A stretch of DNA of 13,326 nucleotides from Paracoccaceae bacterium. Lineage in GTDB: Bacteria; Pseudomonadota; Alphaproteobacteria; Rhodobacterales; Rhodobacteraceae. The translations under genes and the position numbers were made by a program. The DNA lies in assembly GCA_018222665.1 (NCBI GenBank), contig JAAEZW010000020.1, positions 1-13,326 on the forward strand, given 5' to 3'. The notes beneath the pieces are model-generated. The model made no database searches, was not told where the DNA came from, and saw only the letters and a program-made list of their open reading frames with translations. Positions 1-5,907 of the stretch are shown here, piece after piece. Numbering within the stretch: the first letter of the stretch is position 1; the number at the start of each line of letters is the position of its first letter.

Positions 1-113
1 TGGTGATTCCACGCCGCGATGGCAAAACGATCTACTATCGCCTTGCTGACGATAAACCAAAACGTGTTTTGGAAGTGGTTTACGATCTATTCTGCAAAGA
101 CGTAAACACCTAA
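1..113 (+). CDS. ArsR/SmtB-family transcriptional regulator, C-terminal fragment (5' end outside window)
   Basis: The frame is open from the left edge and ends at TAA 111-113, giving 36 complete codons. The visible peptide starts VIPRRDGKTIYYRLAD, which reads as the beta-wing of an ArsR-type winged helix (Arg-Arg-Asp-Gly, then the IYYRL strand). A short C-terminal helix follows and ends in YDLFCKDVNT. A cysteine near the end of this last helix is known in the persulfide-sensing ArsR subgroup (BigR, SqrR, YgaV), which pairs it with a second cysteine nearer the N-terminus; that part lies outside the window. The next gene on the same strand, 72 bases on, encodes a sulfur-compound transporter, which fits a sulfur-responsive regulator. 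The ArsR fold is fairly secure; the persulfide-sensing role is inference from one cysteine and the neighbour. Confidence 0.75.
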   Translation, partial: VIPRRDGKTIYYRLADDKPKRVLEVVYDLFCKDVNT

Positions 114-129
114 TAACAAACCATATTTG

Positions 130-157
130 TTGACTCAGCGACTCTGATCATCATAGT
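130..157 (+). promoter_or_regulatory. Candidate sigma-70 promoter for the YeeE/YedE gene
   Basis: TTGACT (130-135) matches five of six bases of the -35 consensus. CATAGT (152-157) matches four of six bases of the -10 consensus, with 16 bases between. An imperfect inverted repeat, TGACTCAG then CTGATCA (131-150), lies in the spacer and could be an operator for the ArsR-type regulator just upstream. The assignment is from pattern only, and read-through from the upstream gene is also possible. Confidence 0.35.
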
Positions 158-185
158 CTAAATTAAAAAAATAGGGATATTGGTC

Positions 186-1241
186 ATGTTTGAACTTCTA
201 AACGAAGGTCAAATGGCTGCGCTAATCGGCGGAATGGGAGGAATACTTCTGGGACTCGCCGCGCGTATGGGTCGCTTTTGCACATTGGGTGCAATCGAAG
301 ATTATTTATATGCCAACAGTCAGACGCGTCTACGGATGTGGGGTCTTAGCATCGGTGTTGCGATGTTCGCGGTCTTTGCAATGATGGGTGCGGATTTGTT
401 TGATCCAACACGCACTGGTTATCTGACAATGTACTGGAATCCCCTTTATTCGATCATCGGTGGTGTCATGTTTGGATATGGCATGGCACTCAGTGGGAAT
501 TGCGGCTACGGCGCGCTTGCACGTTTGGGTGGGGGCGATTTGCGTTCCTTTGTCATTGTTTTGGTGGCGGGTATCTCTGCCTTCGTAGTGATGTCAGGCC
601 CTCTTGCCGCGGTACGCGTCATGATCTTTCCCGTCAACGAAATCACGGATCAGGCGGTGCCAAGCATTGCGTATTTGCTGGCGGGTGGACTGCCAGTCAG
701 CGCGCCTGTAATTGGCATGACGATTGCCGTCATTATCACGGTTATCACTTTCGTGGGCGATGATTTTCACCATGAACACAAGGCCATTTTTTGGTCAATC
801 GTCGTTGGCATTGCAATCGCTAGCGGCTGGGCAGGAACGCAATGGATTGCCGACAATGGCTTTGCCAGCCCCGACATCCGCTCGCATACCTTTGTTGCCC
901 CTGTGGGCGACACTATCATCTATGCCATGAATGGCAGCGCGTTGGGATTAAATTTCGCTATTGGATCGGTTGCAGGCGTGCTGGCAGGTGCATTTTTGGG
1001 ATCAATGGTAAAGGGCCATTTCCGTTGGGAGGCCTGTGAAGACCCCCGAGAATTGCGCCGTCAGATAATGGGTGCGGCCATCATGGGCGTTGGCGCAATT
1101 TTGGCCTTTGGCTGTTCTGTCGGCCAAGGCATCACCGCCTTTAGTCTTCTTGCCTATTCTGGCCCTGTGACTTTTGCGGCGATCTTTTTGGGGGCACGCA
1201 TTGGCCTAAAACAGTTGATCGAAGGTTTTGTGCACGCCTAA
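186..1241 (+). CDS. YeeE/YedE family membrane protein, probable thiosulfate/sulfur transporter (TsuA-like)
   Basis: Polytopic inner-membrane protein of 351 residues made of repeated hydrophobic segments, the size of a full-length YeeE/YedE (sulfur transport domain) protein. Characterised members such as TsuA import thiosulfate by passing it along a line of conserved cysteines. Three cysteines sit in matching motifs here: C32 in RMGRFCTLGAIEDYLY, C106 in SGNCGYGALARLGGGDLRS, and C310 in FGCSVGQGITAF. All three key positions therefore look intact. ATG 186 is chosen because AGGGA (173-177) lies 8 bases before it; the in-frame TTG at 180 would leave only 2 bases. The upstream ArsR-type gene suggests regulation by sulfur species. 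The stop codon overlaps the convergent ribE stop. The exact substrate (thiosulfate or another reduced sulfur compound) is not shown by sequence. Confidence 0.9.
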   Translation: MFELLNEGQMAALIGGMGGILLGLAARMGRFCTLGAIEDYLYANSQTRLRMWGLSIGVAMFAVFAMMGADLFDPTRTGYLTMYWNPLYSIIGGVMFGYGMALSGNCGYGALARLGGGDLRSFVIVLVAGISAFVVMSGPLAAVRVMIFPVNEITDQAVPSIAYLLAGGLPVSAPVIGMTIAVIITVITFVGDDFHHEHKAIFWSIVVGIAIASGWAGTQWIADNGFASPDIRSHTFVAPVGDTIIYAMNGSALGLNFAIGSVAGVLAGAFLGSMVKGHFRWEACEDPRELRRQIMGAAIMGVGAILAFGCSVGQGITAFSLLAYSGPVTFAAIFLGARIGLKQLIEGFVHA

Positions 1242-1837
1242 CCCTGATAATCTGCCAAACGTGCAACATATCGGGCTAGCGTATCAATCTCTAGGTTAAT
1301 CGCATCGCCAACCTGCACGTCGCCCCATGTGGTAACCGTTTTTGTATGTGGAACCAGGTTAATCCCAAAGGTCTGTTTATCAACATCATTTACTGTCAAT
1401 GATGTGCCATTTAATGCAACTGACCCTTTGGGCGCGATAAAACGTGCAAGGGCATCTGGTGCCTTAATCACCAAACGGGTGCTGTCGCCTTCGTCGCGCA
1501 TTTCAATCAGTTCCGCGACACCATCGACGTGACCTGAAACGATATGTCCGCCCAATTCGTCGCCCACTTTCAACGCGCGTTCTAGATTCACACGTTTCCC
1601 AACAGGCCACCCATCTGCACTACCAATGTTGGTTTTTGATAGCGTTTCGGCACTGATGTCAACATCAAACCAGTCTGAGCCCAAATCAATGGCCGTCAGA
1701 CACACACCATCGCAGGCAATCGATGCACCAATATCAATTCCAGACGTGTCATAGGCCGTTTTGATCCGCGCGCGCAAATCACCGCGTTGTTCGGTTTCGA
1801 CGACAACGCCAACATCTGTGATAATACCAGTAAACAT
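1238..1837 (-). CDS. ribE: Riboflavin synthase, alpha subunit
   Basis: Cytosolic enzyme that dismutates two 6,7-dimethyl-8-ribityllumazine molecules into riboflavin and the pyrimidinedione recycled to lumazine synthase. At 199 residues it has the family's usual length. It starts with the signature MFTGIITDVG and contains the expected internal duplication: SIACDGVCLTAID (39-51) in the first lumazine-binding barrel matches SVALNGTSLTVND (139-151) in the second. GDELGGHIVSGHVDG (92-106) marks the junction of the two barrels. ATG 1837 is supported by AAAGGAGAG (1856-1848). ribD, which acts earlier in the same pathway, lies upstream on the same strand but is separated by the SpeE-like gene, so ribE may need its own promoter in the 207-base gap. 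Its TAG stop (1240-1238) overlaps the stop of the convergent transporter gene. The same enzyme is called ribC in some species. Confidence 0.96.
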   Translation of the reverse strand: MFTGIITDVGVVVETEQRGDLRARIKTAYDTSGIDIGASIACDGVCLTAIDLGSDWFDVDISAETLSKTNIGSADGWPVGKRVNLERALKVGDELGGHIVSGHVDGVAELIEMRDEGDSTRLVIKAPDALARFIAPKGSVALNGTSLTVNDVDKQTFGINLVPHTKTVTTWGDVQVGDAINLEIDTLARYVARLADYQG

Positions 1838-2044
1838 GTTTACCCAACTCTCCTTTGGTGATTAGTCGACCTACGCGGTAAATAACTGAGTGTGTGCCAT
1901 TATCAGTGGCCAATGTCTAGATCACCTAGTGTAACTAAGATAAAATCAAGCAGTTCTGTTTTCGTAAATATGATATTATCGATACGTAGATACGGTACGT
2001 GATGAAACCGAATATTGCCCAGACAAAAGACATAAATCATTCGA
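1838..2044. other. AT-rich intergenic spacer upstream of ribE
   Basis: No credible gene is visible. The spacer holds the ribE ribosome-binding site (1856-1848) and presumably a ribE promoter. A run of short repeats occurs near 1981-2000: GATACGTA is followed by GATACGGTA, and ACGTA (1984-1988) pairs with TACGT (1996-2000) across 7 bases. No GC stem followed by a T tract was found to terminate the SpeE-like gene, and nothing resembles an FMN riboswitch. Confidence 0.5.
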
Positions 2045-3622
2045 TCAATTCAAGATAGGATCAAATCCCATCAGATAAGCAAGTGGCGCATGATCATCCG
2101 TTAATAGCTTTGGGCTTTTGCGCTCAATTATTGAAGTTATGAATGTGTCATCCAAGACACTAAATCGAGTGTATTCCGGAGCTCTTAATCGAATTGAATT
2201 GAAATCACTTTTTTTGTTGGATGCCAAAAATACAAAGACTCTGCGTTCTCCTTTTTGCGGTGAACTCGCCTCTGTCCAAACTTCAACATTTTTAAAGACC
2301 GATTGAAGACTAACAACGACAGCAGAGAACGCATCTAATCGCTCAACATTATCCATGAAATTCATCAAGAAAACACCATCTGTCGTCAATCTTTGACTTA
2401 CTAAGTCAAAAAATTCGACGGTTATAAGGTGTTCAGGCACCGCTATATCAGTGAAGGCATCACCAATTATCACATCATATTTTATGTTTTCCCGCTGAAG
2501 CAACAAACGCGCATCTTCATGCTCGATACGTATCGCTTCCCTATTAAGCCAAAAATTTTCTGTTGCAACTTCGGTGACTACGGGATCGATTTCAGCGACG
2601 GTGATGTTACTAAACCCTCGATCATACCACGCTCTTGGTATAGAGTAAGTTCCTCCACCAATGTGAAAAGAATTGAAGGTGCTTTTTTCTTTCATTCTTT
2701 CCCTCGCCAAACCATCTAGCAACGCAGCGTGAGGTGTGTACATGACACGTGGGCTTTTCAAATTGCTTATCCCATGTGCAAGATGATCAATCACCATCAA
2801 TTTTGTTTCACTTGGTCGTAAGGGGTCCAAATCTACTACACGAATACAAAAGTACTCACTTTCATGATCACAAACCTGGGGTTGATCAAGTACATACAGA
2901 CTAGTCAAAAACAATATAGCAGCACCCGGCAAAGTGACGACGAATTGATGCATTTGCCCCTTACCCAACCAAAAACACAGAATACTAGAGGCGATGTAAA
3001 CAACTGATACTAAAATCAGTGTAGAGGTTGAGCCAAAATGTGGAATAAGTAGAAAACCAGCGGCTACCGTTCCAATTATCGCACCAAATGCACCCACAGC
3101 ATACATTGAACCCAGCGCATATTCCGAATTATCGCGACCGCGCATAGCAGCTACTGTCAAAATTGGTGCAGGTATTCCAGCAAGAACAGATGGAAGAAAG
3201 AAAGCGCCCATGGTTATGAGTGAAATTGCTACCAAAGGTTCGGATGTATTTGAAATAATGGGAGTAGCCAAAAGTCTAAGCATCAATCCTGCGCACGCCG
3301 TGGACATCGCGGCGAACATCATAACTCCGCCCGAAACTCTCAGTGCAGTCGTAATTTTTGACGTAGCTATTTTGCCGCCAATCCAATTTCCAATTGAAAA
3401 CCCGGCAAGAACTACTGCGATGATTGCGGTCCATGTATACAAACTCATTCCCACATATGGAGCAATCATTCTGCCAGCCACGATTTCTACCACCATGCTA
3501 GAAGCAGAAATCACGCCTTGTAAAATTATCAAAACAAATAGTGGATATAATTTTTTTTGATCATCTTTGTTCAACGCAATGCTAGCCAAATTCACAACCC
3601 GATCTTTTAGAAAAGCAGCCAA
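2045..3622 (-). CDS. Membrane-fused spermidine-synthase-like protein (N-terminal MFS-like helices, C-terminal SpeE-fold domain)
   Basis: 525 residues in two parts. Residues about 25-246 form seven hydrophobic segments with small-residue-rich turns. Residues about 255-525 form a SpeE-type Rossmann domain: strand SEYFCIRVVD (255-264), nucleotide-binding FHIGGGTYS (319-327), the acidic strand end VAEIDP (342-347), YDVIIGDAF (382-390), and LLTDDHAPLAYLMG near the end. This is the known fused MFS/spermidine synthase architecture, whose function is poorly defined. The classic GGGDG and DSSDP motifs read GGGTY and GDAFTD, so polyamine synthesis is doubtful and another alkyl or methyl transfer is possible. 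The gene is visibly AT-rich: hand counts of two 60-base lines gave 25 and 21 G+C, against 36 in a ribD line. It sits between ribD and ribE. The start is uncertain: TTG 3622 is the first possible start after an in-frame TAA, no good Shine-Dalgarno site is seen, and GTG at codon 10 or TTG at codons 12 or 17 are alternatives. Confidence 0.85.
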   Translation of the reverse strand: MAAFLKDRVVNLASIALNKDDQKKLYPLFVLIILQGVISASSMVVEIVAGRMIAPYVGMSLYTWTAIIAVVLAGFSIGNWIGGKIATSKITTALRVSGGVMMFAAMSTACAGLMLRLLATPIISNTSEPLVAISLITMGAFFLPSVLAGIPAPILTVAAMRGRDNSEYALGSMYAVGAFGAIIGTVAAGFLLIPHFGSTSTLILVSVVYIASSILCFWLGKGQMHQFVVTLPGAAILFLTSLYVLDQPQVCDHESEYFCIRVVDLDPLRPSETKLMVIDHLAHGISNLKSPRVMYTPHAALLDGLARERMKEKSTFNSFHIGGGTYSIPRAWYDRGFSNITVAEIDPVVTEVATENFWLNREAIRIEHEDARLLLQRENIKYDVIIGDAFTDIAVPEHLITVEFFDLVSQRLTTDGVFLMNFMDNVERLDAFSAVVVSLQSVFKNVEVWTEASSPQKGERRVFVFLASNKKSDFNSIRLRAPEYTRFSVLDDTFITSIIERKSPKLLTDDHAPLAYLMGFDPILN

Positions 3623-3632
3623 AATTTAATTA

Positions 3633-3662
3633 TGTATACACAACATAAAGCTCACATATGTG
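3633..3662 (-). promoter_or_regulatory. Paired palindromes upstream of the SpeE-like gene (possible operator)
   Basis: Two perfect palindromes, TGTATACA (3633-3640) and CACATATGTG (3653-3662), have centres 21 bases apart, about two helical turns. They lie 11-40 bases upstream of the putative TTG start. Such spacing is typical of cooperative dimer binding, but AT-rich DNA makes short palindromes by chance. The rest of the 3623-3734 gap holds a weak stem (ATCGAAG pairing with CTTTGAT on the - strand) without a T tract, and no clear ribD terminator. Confidence 0.35.
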
Positions 3663-3734
3663 TAGTAGAGATTTTCATCAAAGAAAACCTTCGATCAAGA
3701 GGACAGACATTGATATCCACTGTTGGCATTTGAT

Positions 3735-4829
3735 TTATTTGTGCACTTTCGACCACGTATGAAGGATATCACCCCCAACAGTTTGTAATGATTTGAGCTC
3801 GTATTCAGGCGCCTCTGACAGCTTGCCAAATCCCAGTGCACCAATCGCGGGTTGCCCTTCGGCGCCGATGACGACACCTGCCTGAAACCCAACCAAATGG
3901 TCCACGACGTCAGCTAACAATAGGGACGCTGCCAGTGTTCCGCCCCCTTCACAAAAGATCCGTGTCAAACCGCGCTCGGCCAGTTTCTTCATCAAATCAA
4001 ATATCGCAATCCGCCCGTTTTCAACAGCGCATTCGATCAAGGTTGCCCCGCGATCTTGCCATGCGTGGATGCGATCAACGGGCGCCTCATCACTGTGGCA
4101 CAGCCACAGCGGCGCGTCTTGAGTCGAATTAGCAAGGGCGCTGTCGGTTGGCAAATCCAACTTGCGGGACATGACAATGCGAACGGGTTGATCTGATACG
4201 CCCATTCCACGCACGGTCAACATGGGATCATCCGCACGGGCTGTGCCTGCCCCCACCAAAACCGCGTCATGATTGGCCCGCATGCCGTGCACCAATCGCC
4301 GCGCCTGTGGGCCTGTGATCCACTGGCTATCTCCACTGGCCGTGGCGATCCGTCCATCAAAACTATTGGCAAGCTTCAGCGTCAGGAATGGACGCCCAAG
4401 GGTGGTTTTTGCGAAAAATCCCACATGATCCTCTGCCGCCATTTCGGCACAAACACCCGTTGTCACCTTGATCCCTGCGGCGTATAGCATGTCAAACCCT
4501 GCGCCATTCACACGTGGATCACTGTCCTGAATAGCGCCGACCACATGTGCGACACCCGCATCGATAAGGGCCTGCGCACAAGGCGGGGTGTGCCCATGAT
4601 GCGAACAGGGTTCCAATGTGACGTAAACCGTTGCACCGCGTGCCGCATCCCCCGCCTGCGCCAGTGCCATTGTTTCCGCATGTGGGCGCCCGCCCGGTTG
4701 CGTGAACCCGCGCCCAACAATTCGACCGTCTTGAACAATCACGCATCCCACAGCAGGATTGGGCCACACACGCCCAAGCCCACGCCGCCCAAGGGCAAGC
4801 GCGTGCGCCATAAACCGTTCGTGGGACAT
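3735..4829 (-). CDS. ribD: Bifunctional diaminohydroxyphosphoribosylaminopyrimidine deaminase / 5-amino-6-(5-phosphoribosylamino)uracil reductase
   Basis: Performs the second and third steps of the GTP branch of riboflavin synthesis: zinc-dependent deamination, then NADPH-dependent reduction of the ribosyl side chain. The 364 residues show both domains. The deaminase (about 1-145) has the catalytic HAE at 50-52 and the zinc motif PCSHHGHTPPC at 74-84, giving zinc ligands H50, C75 and C84. The reductase (about 146-364) starts with RPFLTLKLANSFDGRIATAS and contains DAVLVGAGTARADDPMLTVR and FCEGGGTLAASLL. ATG 4829 is preferred to the adjacent TTG at 4832. It lies 3 bases after the nrdR stop, so the two genes are probably one transcript with coupled translation. 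The usual partner ribE is displaced by the AT-rich SpeE-like gene downstream. Confidence 0.96.
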   Translation of the reverse strand: MSHERFMAHALALGRRGLGRVWPNPAVGCVIVQDGRIVGRGFTQPGGRPHAETMALAQAGDAARGATVYVTLEPCSHHGHTPPCAQALIDAGVAHVVGAIQDSDPRVNGAGFDMLYAAGIKVTTGVCAEMAAEDHVGFFAKTTLGRPFLTLKLANSFDGRIATASGDSQWITGPQARRLVHGMRANHDAVLVGAGTARADDPMLTVRGMGVSDQPVRIVMSRKLDLPTDSALANSTQDAPLWLCHSDEAPVDRIHAWQDRGATLIECAVENGRIAIFDLMKKLAERGLTRIFCEGGGTLAASLLLADVVDHLVGFQAGVVIGAEGQPAIGALGFGKLSEAPEYELKSLQTVGGDILHTWSKVHK

Positions 4830-4832
4830 CAA

Positions 4833-5300
4833 CTATTCTTCTTCTGCTGTTTTTGGACGAAGTTCCGAAACGAATTTGTCGAAATCATCCGCCTCTTGGA
4901 AGTTTTTGTACACAGAGGCAAAGCGCACATAGGCGACCGTATCAATTCGGGCCAAGGCCTCCATCACGATTTCGCCGATCATTTTGGACTGAATATCGGT
5001 TTCACCCATGCTTTCCAAACGGCGCACAATCCCGGAAATCATCTGTTCCATGCGTTCATGTTCAACAGGACGTTTTTGGAGCGCAATGCGAATAGAGCGC
5101 TCTAATTTCTCGCGTTCAAAATCCTCGCGACGGCCATTGGATTTGATAACGACCAAGTCGCGCAATTGCACGCGTTCATAGGTGGTGAAACGCCCCCCGC
5201 AGGCAGAACAAAATCGACGACGCCGAATTGAAACGTGATCCTCAGCTGGACGTGAATCCTTGACCTGAGTGTCGATATTCCCACAAAACGGACAACGCAT
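4833..5300 (-). CDS. nrdR: Transcriptional repressor NrdR
   Basis: Nucleotide-sensing repressor of ribonucleotide reductase genes; the zinc ribbon binds NrdR boxes and the ATP-cone reads dATP/ATP. The 155 residues match the family's length. The zinc ribbon starts MRCPFCGN (C3, C6) and closes with [14 protein letters not shown] (C31, C34). Basic residues [18 protein letters not shown] (53-70) begin the ATP-cone, which runs to about residue 140. ATG 5300 is fixed by AAAGGT (5312-5307) 6 bases upstream and by the universal MRCPFC start; a longer frame from 5339 adds 13 unconserved residues. The gene leads an apparent nrdR-ribD unit, a pairing common in proteobacteria. Its upstream region contains an exact DnaA box. 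Confidence 0.96.
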   Translation of the reverse strand: MRCPFCGNIDTQVKDSRPAEDHVSIRRRRFCSACGGRFTTYERVQLRDLVVIKSNGRREDFEREKLERSIRIALQKRPVEHERMEQMISGIVRRLESMGETDIQSKMIGEIVMEALARIDTVAYVRFASVYKNFQEADDFDKFVSELRPKTAEEE

Positions 5301-5352
5301 GCCTGCACCTTTCGTAATCTTTATACGTTTTGACACCACACAGGGGTCATCA

Positions 5353-5368
5353 GATAAACTTATCCACA
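5353..5368. promoter_or_regulatory. DnaA box overlapping a short palindrome upstream of nrdR
   Basis: TTATCCACA (5360-5368) exactly matches the DnaA-box consensus TTATNCACA. It overlaps the palindrome GATAA-AC-TTATC (5353-5364). The site lies 60-68 bases upstream of the nrdR start codon, within the 148-base gap between yjbQ and nrdR where the nrdR promoter must lie if the gene is not read through from yjbQ. The CACTATA at 5371-5377 resembles half an NrdR box, but the other half is missing. The match is seen directly; regulation by DnaA is inference. Confidence 0.45.
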
Positions 5369-5448
5369 GCCACTATAGGACATCCGCTAGGGTTTGGGTA
5401 GACCTGAATTTCAGCCGCTAGATTTAGAAACAGTTTCAGGCTGACGAC

Positions 5449-5853
5449 CTAGCCAAGGGTTGCGATCACGCGACGGTGGTGCGGTGCATAACGGTGTTCA
5501 AATAAATATATTCCCTGCCATGTCCCCAATGCCAACCGCCCCTCAATCACAGGGATCTGAATGGAGACGGGTAACATCGCTGACTTAATATGCGCAGGCA
5601 TATCATCATCCCCTTCATAGCGGTGGGTGAGGTAGTGCATCGTGGGATCATTTGCAGGTGGAACCAGCCTGCTAAAGTAGTTCGTTAAATCGGTGCGCAC
5701 CTGGCGGTCTGCCTTTTCCTGAACCAGAATGCTGGCTGACGTGTGCTGGATGAAAAGGGTCAGGACCCCAGAACCCCGCACCCACGACACCACCTGATCC
5801 GTAAATTCATAGAGACCCTGACCATTGGTTTGGATTGTAAAGGTGGTCTGCAT
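5449..5853 (-). CDS. yjbQ: YjbQ family protein (UPF0047, secondary thiamine-phosphate synthase-like)
   Basis: Small cytosolic protein of 134 residues, the family's usual size. Conserved stretches are easy to see: FIQHTSASILVQEKADRQV (34-52), LTHRYEGDDDMPAHIKSA (75-92) and GRLALGTWQGIYLFEHR (105-121). The histidines and acidic residues in these stretches form the presumed active-site cluster. The family has weak thiamine-phosphate synthase activity and can complement thiE loss in E. coli, but its native role is unsettled. ATG 5853 is preferred to the TTG at 5865; no strong ribosome-binding site precedes either. The start lies only 17 bases after the rpoD terminator T tract, so expression needs read-through or a promoter overlapping the terminator. 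No clear intrinsic terminator follows; short palindromes occur at 5404-5414 and 5427-5437. Confidence 0.93.
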   Translation of the reverse strand: MQTTFTIQTNGQGLYEFTDQVVSWVRGSGVLTLFIQHTSASILVQEKADRQVRTDLTNYFSRLVPPANDPTMHYLTHRYEGDDDMPAHIKSAMLPVSIQIPVIEGRLALGTWQGIYLFEHRYAPHHRRVIATLG

Positions 5854-5870
5854 AATTGTTTGCAATCATG

Positions 5871-5899
5871 AAAAAAGGGCACCCAAACTTGGATGCCCC
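5871..5899 (-). terminator. Intrinsic terminator of rpoD
   Basis: On the - strand, GGGCATCCA (5898-5890) pairs with TGGGTGCCC (5885-5877). The 9-bp stem has one G-U pair and a 4-base loop. Six T residues follow (5876-5871). It lies 10 bases past the rpoD stop codon and has the classic Rho-independent form. Confidence 0.85.
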
Positions 5900-5907
5900 G
5901 TATAAAT

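Noticed and set aside
1913..2002. Small + strand open frame of 29 codons in the gap upstream of ribE
   Set aside because: It has no ribosome-binding site, no recognisable composition or motif, and lies in AT-rich spacer where such frames are expected.
1838..2044. FMN riboswitch upstream of ribE
   Set aside because: The conserved multi-helix pattern of the RFN element was not found, and the spacer is AT-rich without the needed paired segments.
3623..3734. Insertion-sequence or integron end next to the SpeE-like gene
   Set aside because: No transposase, integrase, long terminal inverted repeat or att-like site is present; only short repeats of near-chance length were found.
5371..5386. Possible NrdR box upstream of nrdR
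   Set aside because: CACTATA matches one half of the box, but the following bases do not form the second half, and no second box is seen at the usual spacing.
5404..5437. Terminator after yjbQ
   Set aside because: The palindromes CTGAATTTCAG and GAAACAGTTTC have one-base centres and no T tract, so they do not form usable terminator hairpins.
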